Shown here piece by piece: positions 8,179 through 15,187 of a stretch of 35,832 bases of DNA. Position 1 is the stretch's first letter, and each line of letters opens with the position of its first letter. The stretch is taken from NCBI RefSeq assembly GCF_023734775.1, contig NZ_AP025736.1, positions 1 to 35,832 of the forward strand, given 5' to 3'. Position numbers and translations under genes: made by a program. Origin of the DNA: Nostoc cf. commune SO-36. GTDB taxonomy: Bacteria; Cyanobacteriota; Cyanobacteriia; Cyanobacteriales; Nostocaceae. Under the pieces are notes generated by a model. It did no database searches. It was not told where the DNA came from and saw only the letters and a program-made list of their open reading frames with translations.

Positions 8179-8436
8179 ATGACCGAACGCAAGAAGCCTA
8201 AACCAGCTACGCCATATGCAAGGAGCGAGAATAAGGTCAAGAAAAACCTGATGCTTACTCCAACTGCGATCGCAAATATGGAATCGTGGGCTTTTGCGTT
8301 AAATCTTAGCCTTAGCGAATACCTTGAAAGGTTCGGACGACAGGAACTTCCCAATGTGATTAGAGTTTCTAATGAGGAGGAAAGCAAATTGCTGGGGGAG
8401 TCCTTGGCGATGCGATCGCTGCAAGACAGGAGTTAA
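8179..8436 (+). CDS. small ribbon-helix-helix-like DNA-binding protein (possible frameshift at its end)
   Basis: 85 residues: a basic tail (MTERKKPKPATPYARSENKV), then a short strand and two helices (LMLTPTAIANMESWAFALN, LSLSEYLERFGRQE), the pattern of a ribbon-helix-helix repressor. The LTPTAI…LSLSEYLERFGR region matches the 92-aa protein at 14485 (LTPTAI…SRSELIERIGR), so the two are paralogues. After a five-G run at 8394-8398, another frame continues with coding-like sequence (GDAIAARQELIANEEERSVK) to a stop at 8534. The original protein was therefore perhaps about 118 residues. A likely plasmid copy-control or transcription repressor, next to the replication genes. Confidence 0.6.
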   Translation: MTERKKPKPATPYARSENKVKKNLMLTPTAIANMESWAFALNLSLSEYLERFGRQELPNVIRVSNEEESKLLGESLAMRSLQDRS

Positions 8437-8534
8437 TTGCAAATGAGGAGGAGCGCTCAGTAAAAATCAAGTTAAGGAAACAACTTAAATTATTGGAGAT
8501 GTTTGCAAAAATTTTAGTTGTCAACCAAATTTAA

Positions 8535-8776
8535 CCATTTTAGATTTCAATCCAAAAAAAAACTGCTTGACAAGTTATTTTTCAGGAATGACAGACGACA
8601 AACACGTTTGCTAATGCTAACAATGCTTTTCACCCAAACCCAAACTTATCAAACAGCAATAAATTACTAGGCTAATTGTAGCACTTGGGTGAATTAGTGT
8701 AAGACTTGTATACCAGTCTCTCACTCATAAAATCTAATTTGTTGGGCAGAAGTCCATCTCACCAAGACTTCTACCA
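8535..8776. other. non-coding region before the DnaD-like gene
   Basis: About 240 bases with no gene. AT-rich, with a run of nine A near 8555 and a TTGACA-like sequence at 8574 (GCTTGACAAG). No strong hairpin seen. It presumably contains the promoter of the 515-aa gene. Confidence 0.3.
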
Positions 8777-10324
8777 ATGTTGAAACAAATTACAGACTCT
8801 TCTCAAACAACCAACCAGCAAGCAAAAAGCTGGAAATTAATTTACACACCTGCCTTATCAAAAGTAATGAGGGAACTGGATGTTCACCATCCGGCTGAGG
8901 CCACGGTTTTTATAAATCAGCTTGCCTTTTGGATGCAGACTAATTCTGGCCACGTTACTGAAGATGGTAAAAAGTGGATCTACAATTCCTATGCCCAGTG
9001 GACTCAAGACCAGATTGAGTCTCTTAGCCCGTGGCAGTTTGGTCAAATGATTAGAGATTTGCAAAGCTTAGGAATTATTGAAAAAACTTGCTATGCCCAT
9101 CTAAAAAACCAATTTGTAAATAAACCTTCAGAGCTTTGGCATCCCTATCAAACTCACTCATGGATTACGCTTGACCTAGAACGCTGCCAGGAGCTAACTG
9201 GGTATAATCCAATTGAAGGAACCTGGAAATCCTTACACAGTGCCGAAATTGCAAATGCAACAACGGGAGATTGCAATCACAACGACACGAAATTGCGATC
9301 GCAACAACCATCTATATACAGAGAAAACTCTATCTCTACTCAAAATAGGAAATTTGAGAAAGAGAAAGATGAAGATGTAAACCAGGAAAATAAAGAAGTT
9401 AGCCAGTGGGATGATGACTATGACCCTTGGGATGATGAAGTAAAACAAGATACTCACGATACTAAGGAGTTAAAAAAAGAATCACTCAAGGATGAGGTAG
9501 CCACTTCTGTTCGCTTAGAGTCTCCTAGAGAAGAGGAATGTTCCGCCGCGCCGCCGCCGGATTTTGAAAAACAATTCTCTTCAACTAAGGTAGGTAGCCC
9601 TGTTCGCGTAGCGTCTCGTAGAGAAGGTAAATGTCCCGCCACGCCAGGGCTGGGCTTCAAAAAGAAATCTAATCCTTCCCCTGATGTAAAAGAGGAAGTG
9701 CAGGAGATTTGGGAGATTGCCCCCGGTCGCCCCTATGGTGTATTCCTTAATTGGAGAGCGGATAAAAAGTATAAACCCCAAGGTGGCAAGTGGGAAGCGG
9801 ACGCTCGTGGCAATGCCTATGCGGAGTTTTACAATAACCGTGAAAAGACTACTGTAGTAATATTCCCAGAGTTTTTGGAATATATGCAGCAGGTTGCCCA
9901 AAATTGTAATCAGCAGGTAGCTAATGGAATTAAAGCAATACTGCCTAGCTGCTTTGTAACTATGCCAGAAGCAAATCATCAGAACGTCAAACAGGTAATG
10001 GTTAACATTCAAGAGCTAGTCGATAAAGGAGCGCAAGTGGCATTACCAACTAGTTATGCAACTCCATCCTGCACTCAATCGATGACGTTTGCAGAAGCGG
10101 CACAGGCTGGTGTAATCAAATCCTTGCCTAACTTCCAGTCAGATACGTTAAGCAGCACCTCTGAACCAGAAATAAATCAAGCTAATGAGCTATTAGAAGT
10201 TCTTAAGATAAAACAAATCAAGTGGAAGAACGTACCTGCATTTCGTACTGCTATTAAACGATGGGCTGAAGAGACTCCTGGCATCATAATGACTTCAGAA
10301 GGCCCCAAATTGGAATTAGAGTAG
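8777..10324 (+). CDS. DnaD/replisome-organiser-like plasmid replication protein
   Basis: 515 residues. The N-terminal 150 residues read as a winged-helix domain of the type found in phage replisome organisers and DnaD-like proteins: WKLIYTPALSKVMRELDVHH, then KKWIYNSYAQWTQD, then a recognition-type helix (SPWQFGQMIRDLQSLGIIEK). This points to origin binding or helicase loading. Residues about 195-300 form a low-complexity acidic linker that contains two copies of a dispersed Nostoc repeat in frame (9498-9560, 9589-9655). The central part (RPYGVFLNWRADKKYKPQGG) and the C-terminal helical region (KIKQIKWKNVPAFRTAIKRW) are not assigned. Its place before the Rep gene supports a replication role. 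Medium confidence on the family, good on the gene. Confidence 0.6.
   Translation: MLKQITDSSQTTNQQAKSWKLIYTPALSKVMRELDVHHPAEATVFINQLAFWMQTNSGHVTEDGKKWIYNSYAQWTQDQIESLSPWQFGQMIRDLQSLGIIEKTCYAHLKNQFVNKPSELWHPYQTHSWITLDLERCQELTGYNPIEGTWKSLHSAEIANATTGDCNHNDTKLRSQQPSIYRENSISTQNRKFEKEKDEDVNQENKEVSQWDDDYDPWDDEVKQDTHDTKELKKESLKDEVATSVRLESPREEECSAAPPPDFEKQFSSTKVGSPVRVASRREGKCPATPGLGFKKKSNPSPDVKEEVQEIWEIAPGRPYGVFLNWRADKKYKPQGGKWEADARGNAYAEFYNNREKTTVVIFPEFLEYMQQVAQNCNQQVANGIKAILPSCFVTMPEANHQNVKQVMVNIQELVDKGAQVALPTSYATPSCTQSMTFAEAAQAGVIKSLPNFQSDTLSSTSEPEINQANELLEVLKIKQIKWKNVPAFRTAIKRWAEETPGIIMTSEGPKLELE
9498..9655 (+). repeat. two copies of a dispersed Nostoc-type repeat inside a coding sequence
   Basis: Copy one (9498-9560) contains TCTGTTCGCTTAGAGTCTCC and copy two (9589-9655) contains CTGTTCGCGTAGCGTCTCGT, each followed by AGAGAAG and a GC-rich CCCGCC(A/G)CGCC end. 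The GTTCGCGTAGCGTCTCGTAGAGA type is a well-known short dispersed repeat of Nostoc genomes, normally between genes. Here both keep the frame and encode similar peptides (SVRLESPREEECSAA and PVRVASRREGKCPAT) in the protein linker. Confidence 0.7.
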
Positions 10325-10476
10325 TAATTGGGGTGAGAGCAATGTGCCTGTCATTTGCCTTGTTTAATAAAGCTTCCAGCTAAATTTCTTACTTTTACTC
10401 GAATCCATTGGATTTGTCGGACTTGACACGTTATCGCCTTTGTTGTATGAGAGTGGGTAAAAAATGGTCGCTAAGA

Positions 10477-10503
10477 CATTGAGCCGATCATCTCGGCTCA
10501 ATG
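10477..10503. other. strong 11-bp hairpin downstream of the DnaD-like gene
   Basis: CATTGAGCCGA - TCATC - TCGGCTCAATG is a perfect 11-bp stem with a 5-base loop. No T-run follows directly; TTTTT comes at 10516. It may be a terminator with a displaced T-tract, or a structured element of the replication region. Confidence 0.5.
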
Positions 10504-10701
10504 CCAACAGGCTGCTTTTTGCTTGCAAATTTCCTAAAATTAAATATAATAATTTGATATTACTGTCAACGTAAATAGGTTAGCGTAAAAATTTGTCGTT
10601 TTGATCGGGCAGGAGGCAAGAAAGTTTTAGGCTAGTTTATCTTTATTTACATAGTTTGGTTTGATCCTGCTTACTTACTTTAATAGGTCATTCTGAAAGG
10701 A

Positions 10702-10740
10702 AGCCACTGAAAAAATAATTTCGGTGGCTTTTTGCGTTTT
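10702..10740 (+). terminator. rho-independent terminator, copy 1 of a repeated element
   Basis: AGCCACTGA pairs with TCGGTGGCT (one T-G wobble) across a 10-base A-rich loop, followed by TTTTTGCGTTTTT. It would end transcription from the DnaD-like gene. A related terminator with similar flanks lies at 14365-14396. Confidence 0.65.
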
Positions 10741-10988
10741 TATCGGAAAATGTTCTTCCTAATTTCATGAGAATGACGACTGACTATTCTTTAGTTATTA
10801 CACTTCTATTGTCATCAAAAATATGCCAAAAACTTGAAGTTAAATTATCCAAAGATAACAGTTTTTTTAGTAAAAAATGGCAGTTTTATTCATGGGATTA
10901 GTCCGGATTTTTGTGCATAGCCAGCCAAAAACAGATGCAGCATCCAAGTTTACCCAGTGCGTGAGATGAGGATGTCAGAGTAACCCAG

Positions 10989-11084
10989 AGGGCAAAGGAC
11001 AGTCAAATGATGTTTTTTGCCCTGTAATAGCTTCAAAAGCAAGTATCCCGTGAGAGACGGGAATCTTACACGGGATACTTGCTT
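10989..11084. promoter_or_regulatory. two consecutive hairpins in the rep leader
   Basis: First, AGGGCAAA (10989-10996) pairs with TTTGCCCT (11016-11023). Second, a perfect 16-bp stem: AAGCAAGTATCCCGTG (11037-11052) with CACGGGATACTTGCTT (11069-11084), loop of 16. The left arm's CCCGT can also pair with ACGGG inside the loop, giving an alternative short hairpin. No T-run follows, so it is not a simple terminator. It may be an attenuator, an antisense-RNA target or a single-strand origin structure. Confidence 0.55.
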
Positions 11085-11102
11085 ATTTGATTATTTGTCA
11101 CG

Positions 11103-11207
11103 CGGGTAACTCCGAAACGATAAAAGTTTGGCGACTTTTCCGGAACCGCAACGCTGAGTCTATGATAACCAGTTCTGCAATCGCGTTGCAACATGAGGAG
11201 TTACCCG
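11103..11207. promoter_or_regulatory. nested inverted repeats enclosing the first rep start codon
   Basis: Outer arms CGGGTAACTCC (11103-11113) and GGAGTTACCCG (11197-11207) are perfect over 11 bp. Inner arms GCAACGC (11148-11154) and GCGTTGC (11183-11189) are perfect over 7 bp. The right outer arm contains a GAGGAG that looks like a ribosome binding site and follows the ATG at 11193. Folded in mRNA, this would hide the translation start region, so translational control of Rep is plausible. Confidence 0.55.
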
Positions 11208-14200
11208 AATCTTAAAAAGTTCGAGGTAATACAAGTGCATACTACACAAATCAATCCAACGACCGCATCGCGATTAATTTCCGGCTTACAGCAAATTCCT
11301 GATAACTGGGCATTGACCCCAGTTACAGACAATAAACGCCCTTATCGTCAAGACTGGCAACAAGAAACAGCACTAACACGGCAGACGCTGATTCAAGAAC
11401 TGCAATCAGATAAAGCCAAAGGCTACGGCATCCGTACAGGAGAAGTATCAGGCGGAATTTTAGCCATTGATGTGGATGGTCACGCAGCTGAGGCACGACT
11501 ACAAAACCTTTCCGATGGCGGCTTACCCGACACAGTAATTTTTAGCTCTGGCAAAGCTGGGCGCAGACAATTACTTTACTTGGTAACAGAGGACTACTGG
11601 CATGTAGTAAAAACTGTCAAGCTTAAAACTGGAGTTAAGGGCGATGACGGTAAAGAGCAGTTACTAGAATTTCGCTGGAATGGGCTACAAAGCGTACTAC
11701 CGCCATCAGTACACCCCGAAACTGGTAGTTATCATTGGGTGCGATCGCCGCAAGATATTGAAGTTGCAAACTGTCCAAACTGGGTGATTGAGTTGATGCT
11801 GAATCAGCAACAGTCTGTGCCAGTTCCACAGCCCTGCCTGTTGCCAGTGCTAACTACAGTCAGCACTCGCCCACCCTTGTCCATTTTTCTCGGACGTGAG
11901 GACAGAGATTTAGTAGAGCATGGCACTGGTGACGGTGGACGTAACTCAGCAGCACAAAAACTCAGCCTTAATTTAATCGCTACTGCCCGTCGCCTCCAAG
12001 AATTGGGCATTGACTACGACGGCGACCCACGCGCCCTTTATGACCAGTTCTGCTATCATTGCACCCCACCCCTTGGCTCCGATGTTCGTGGTGAATCTGA
12101 GGGCTGGTGGAAAAACGCAGACACACACGCCAAGCAACCATCTTTGGATGACGAAAAGCTACAAGGATGCTACACTGCTTGGTTAAACAAGCAAAAAGGG
12201 ACACATAGCCAAAATCGGTTAACCGTACAAAAGTCTATTGTCAGTACTGACAATAGCTTATTGTCAGTGCCACCACTGACAATAGAAAGGATTAGTAGAC
12301 AAGATTCTCAGTCTATTGTCAGTGTTGTCAGTGGCATCTTAGCCTCTAATTTAGATGATGTAGAAGAGAGTTTTAAATTAGACTTGCTTTGTACGGAATT
12401 AGGAATTAACCAAAAGATTTTTGACCGCATTGTTGCTAGGGAGCGTGTCAAACTGGATGAGGTTTTGCCAGAAGATGAAATGCGGCTCAAGTCGCTCATC
12501 GAGTGGCGAAATAATAAAATTGACTGGGATTCTATCTTACCCGCCCCTCTTGCTCGTGATTTAATCCATGACGCGGACGTTTTGAATGTTGATCCTGTTG
12601 TCATCTGCCAGCCCTTAATAAGTGCTGTTGCTTCTTTAGCAGGCACGACGATAAATCTGGATATGCAATCTCATAAAATCCCCTCTGTACTATGGACTGT
12701 GACAGTTTTAGAGTCCGGTGGCGGAAAAACCCGCGCAGACAGCTTGGTTGTAGCCCCATTGCGAAAAATGCAAGCGGAAGCTGTGCAGCGCTACAAAGAT
12801 GCTGATAATGATTACAAACGGGCGCTAAAACAGTGGGAGAAAGGGGGCGGTGAAGGGGATGAGCCAGAACCACCCGCTTTAAGGAAGTATCTGTTTGAAG
12901 TCGCAACCATTCAAGCTGTGTTAAAGCGCTCTGCTGAAAATGCAGACAATGGGGCGCTGTGGGCAAGAGATGAAATAGCAGGGCTGTTTAATTCCTTGGG
13001 GCAATTCTCCAAAGGTGAGGATGAAAGCTTGCAGATTTTGTTAAAACTTTGGGATGCAGCCGCCCTTTGTGTAGATCGGACATCTTTAACTGACAGTTAT
13101 TTTGCAGAACGTACAGCCGTTTCTGTGACGGGTGGTATTCAACCCGGTGTATTTCGCAAAATCTTTAAGGACGCTGATGACAATAACGGGTTGCAAGCGA
13201 GAATGTTGTTTGCAGTTCCCCAGCGTCGGAAACAGCGATACATAGAAGGCTTTTGTCAACTTAGCGATCGCTTGCCCCTACTTTACAAGTGGCTAGAGCA
13301 ATTACCAGAAATCAACGTCAAAATCAGTCCCCAGGCTAAAGCTTATTACAAAAAGCTAGTCGAGGTAATCGGCGACCAAATAGAACAAACGACACACGCA
13401 GCCATCCGTAATTGGATGTCCAAGCTCACAACCCAGGTTTTGAGAATTGCGTTGAATCTGCACCTGATTGAGTGTTTTTACTCACCCAACAGCCGAGATA
13501 TTACAACGCTGCAAAAAGATACGCTAGAACGCGCTGTCAAGCTTGCCCAATACTATCGCAGCGCTTTTCACGTTTTGCAAGAGAAAGTGAGCAATAGTGA
13601 TGAAATTAGCTCAATTCTGTTGCAAATTTATGAGCGTGCCTTACAAACACCAGACGGCGTTTCTGCTCGTGACATCTATCGACCACTGGATAGCATCAAG
13701 TCACGAGCCAAGGCAGCAGGCAGAGAAGTTAGTGCATATACTCAAGATTTATTTCTCAAACTGCAATCCATGGGTTATGGAGAAATTGTACGTAAAGGAC
13801 GTTCTGTCAAATTTGTGGCATTAAACATTGAAAATGTTGAAAAACCCTTTACAACTACTGACAACACTGACAATGAAGAAAAACAAATCTCTAAAGCTCT
13901 TGATAGCGAGCCAACTAATGTCAGTGATAGCCACTGCCAATCACTGACTGTCAGTACTGACAATAACGTTTTACACGTAGACCACTTAAATGTAAATGTC
14001 ATTAGTAGTACTAAAGATATCGCAGAAGATAAGTCAATTTCTCTGCTACAAGTTGAGAAATCAGGCGGCGAAATTAGCAGTTTTGTTGGGTGTCAGGTTC
14101 AAGTACGCAGCTTATCAGGCAATATTAAGTATGAGGGTGAACTAACTAAATATGATCCTGCGAACGGTTTTATAGTTGTAGCAACCGCAGACAGGGAATG

Positions 14201-14237
14201 CACAGCGCATGTTAGAGAAGCGTTCGTAATTGGTTGA
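11193..14237 (+). CDS. plasmid replication protein: primase-polymerase plus DUF3987 helicase-like domain
   Basis: 1014 residues. The N-terminal domain (about 25-215) is a bifunctional primase/polymerase: metal-binding Asp93 and Asp95 in LAIDVDG, the SSGKAGRRQLLYLV strand, and FRWNGLQSVLPPSVHP. The central region from about 445 to 800 is DUF3987-like, with a P-loop ESGGGKT (Lys512) and ARDEIAGLFNSL as the acidic motif. The domains are joined and followed by Ser/Thr/Asp-rich linkers (about 345-380 and 885-930) whose DNA carries iteron-like repeats. The last 50 residues form a small beta-rich domain (VGCQVQVRSLSGNIKYEGEL). A GTG at 11235 with GAGG nine bases upstream is a better start than the ATG at 11193, which has no ribosome binding site. 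Very likely the replication initiator/primase of this replicon. Confidence 0.8.
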   Translation: MRSYPNLKKFEVIQVHTTQINPTTASRLISGLQQIPDNWALTPVTDNKRPYRQDWQQETALTRQTLIQELQSDKAKGYGIRTGEVSGGILAIDVDGHAAEARLQNLSDGGLPDTVIFSSGKAGRRQLLYLVTEDYWHVVKTVKLKTGVKGDDGKEQLLEFRWNGLQSVLPPSVHPETGSYHWVRSPQDIEVANCPNWVIELMLNQQQSVPVPQPCLLPVLTTVSTRPPLSIFLGREDRDLVEHGTGDGGRNSAAQKLSLNLIATARRLQELGIDYDGDPRALYDQFCYHCTPPLGSDVRGESEGWWKNADTHAKQPSLDDEKLQGCYTAWLNKQKGTHSQNRLTVQKSIVSTDNSLLSVPPLTIERISRQDSQSIVSVVSGILASNLDDVEESFKLDLLCTELGINQKIFDRIVARERVKLDEVLPEDEMRLKSLIEWRNNKIDWDSILPAPLARDLIHDADVLNVDPVVICQPLISAVASLAGTTINLDMQSHKIPSVLWTVTVLESGGGKTRADSLVVAPLRKMQAEAVQRYKDADNDYKRALKQWEKGGGEGDEPEPPALRKYLFEVATIQAVLKRSAENADNGALWARDEIAGLFNSLGQFSKGEDESLQILLKLWDAAALCVDRTSLTDSYFAERTAVSVTGGIQPGVFRKIFKDADDNNGLQARMLFAVPQRRKQRYIEGFCQLSDRLPLLYKWLEQLPEINVKISPQAKAYYKKLVEVIGDQIEQTTHAAIRNWMSKLTTQVLRIALNLHLIECFYSPNSRDITTLQKDTLERAVKLAQYYRSAFHVLQEKVSNSDEISSILLQIYERALQTPDGVSARDIYRPLDSIKSRAKAAGREVSAYTQDLFLKLQSMGYGEIVRKGRSVKFVALNIENVEKPFTTTDNTDNEEKQISKALDSEPTNVSDSHCQSLTVSTDNNVLHVDHLNVNVISSTKDIAEDKSISLLQVEKSGGEISSFVGCQVQVRSLSGNIKYEGELTKYDPANGFIVVATADRECTAHVREAFVIG
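12235..12332. repeat. iteron-like ATTGTCAGT cluster inside rep
   Basis: Five copies of ATTGTCAGT/ACTGACAAT or a one-base variant lie within 98 bases. The first two form a perfect 22-bp palindrome (arms CTATTGTCAGT, 12235-12256). The next pair is ATTGTCAGT (12260-12268) and ACTGACAAT (12275-12283). Then come CTATTGTCAGT (12313-12323) and the variant GTTGTCAGT (12324-12332). It encodes the Ser/Thr-rich linker after the primase domain. Confidence 0.7.
13857..13964. repeat. second iteron-like cluster near the 3' end of rep
   Basis: ACTGACAAC (13857-13865) and ACTGACAAT (13866-13874) are directly adjacent, then AATGTCAGT (13917-13925), then TGTCAGT-ACTGACA as a 14-bp palindrome (13949-13962) continuing to ACTGACAAT (13956-13964). 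Same motif as at 12235-12332, again in DNA coding for a low-complexity linker. Confidence 0.7.
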
Positions 14238-14364
14238 TATTTACTCCCACATCATCAACGATAACTTTTTTGACTATTATATTGGTTCAGAAATATGAGG
14301 AAAATTATATATAATAATAGGTGATATCGCTGCAAAACTACTTGAAATTTTACTCTGAAAAGAG

Positions 14365-14396
14365 GCCACCGAGATTAATTTATCGGTGGCTTTTTT
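14365..14396 (+). terminator. rho-independent terminator of rep, copy 2 of a repeated element
   Basis: GCCACCGA (14365-14372) pairs perfectly with TCGGTGGC (14383-14390), followed by TTTTTT. It lies 128 bases after the rep stop. The flanks resemble those of the terminator at 10702: both are preceded by TCTGAAA and followed by related sequence (AAAAT, CTTCC, AAT, TCATGA). Confidence 0.7.
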
Positions 14397-14484
14397 AGTT
14401 TTGCTTCATAAAATATCTTCCAATATATCATGATGATACTATTGGCTACTTTTTGTAAAGTCAACTTATATTTAAATCAAAAAA

Positions 14485-14763
14485 ATGGAGAATAAACCGA
14501 GGCAAAAGTCTAAAAAACCTAGAAAAAAAAGTAAAATTCGTGAACTGCGAGAAAAGAAGATTATCTGCAAAGGATTAAAATCACTTCGAGGACAACCAGA
14601 ATTTTATGATGAGCTAAAAAAAATTGTTTCTGTCAGTTTAACTCCAACAGCAATAGAGGGATTGAATAATTTAAGCCGTGCTTATATGATTTCCAGAAGT
14701 GAATTAATCGAGCGGATAGGTAGGTATGTTATCCAACTAATCAAGGTGGAGAATTTGGATTGA
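14485..14763 (+). CDS. small ribbon-helix-helix-like DNA-binding protein, paralogue of the 8179 gene
   Basis: 92 residues. The first 25 are extremely basic (MENKPRQKSKKPRKKSKIRE), as in nucleic-acid-binding tails. A strand and two helices follow (VSLTPTAIEGLNNLSRAYM, ISRSELIERIGRYVIQLIK). The LTPTAI…SELIERIGR part aligns with LTPTAI…SEYLERFGR of the protein at 8179. It lies behind the rep gene and its terminator, so it has its own promoter. Probably a regulator of replication or partition genes. No known family name can be given from sequence alone. Confidence 0.65.
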   Translation: MENKPRQKSKKPRKKSKIRELREKKIICKGLKSLRGQPEFYDELKKIVSVSLTPTAIEGLNNLSRAYMISRSELIERIGRYVIQLIKVENLD

Positions 14764-15187
14764 GTATCTGAGCTAAATATGGCTGATAGTAAATGAATAA
14801 GCCTTTGTAGCTTCTAAATAATGGCTAGTAAGCGCCGAATCAGCAAATCTCAATCATAATTTAGCATTTCTCATAGCTTAATAAAGGAGTCTAACAAGGT
14901 GTTTAGGATTTATTTAAGGGCTGTTTTTTATTTGAATACTTCTATTTATTTATTATTAAAACGGCTAAATATTTAGCTTAAACCTAGACTCAGTAAGAAT
15001 TGCAGCTTTTTTATAGTAATTCATTTTTTACTATTAAAAAAGGTTACTTCTATCTATAAAATGCTTTTTCACAATAAATAGCCATGTATAATGCTAATTA
15101 TCAAAAAGCAATTTTCCAGCCCACTTAGCTCTTAATTATCAGCTAGATTTCAAATTTGTTCAACTATCAAAAGAGAAAATATTTATT
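14764..15187. other. AT-rich non-coding region before the large recombinase
   Basis: 424 bases without a gene, very AT-rich, with many short A and T runs. No strong inverted repeat or repeat of other window elements seen. It probably holds the recombinase promoter and could be an attachment region, but no site can be pointed to. Confidence 0.3.

Noticed and set aside
10477..10503. Calling this hairpin a definite terminator
   Set aside because: The T-run is 12 bases away; listed only as a structured element.
12190..12340. Possible CRISPR array because of repeated ATTGTCAGT units
   Set aside because: Repeats are 9-11 bases, in both orientations, with irregular spacing and inside a gene; not CRISPR.
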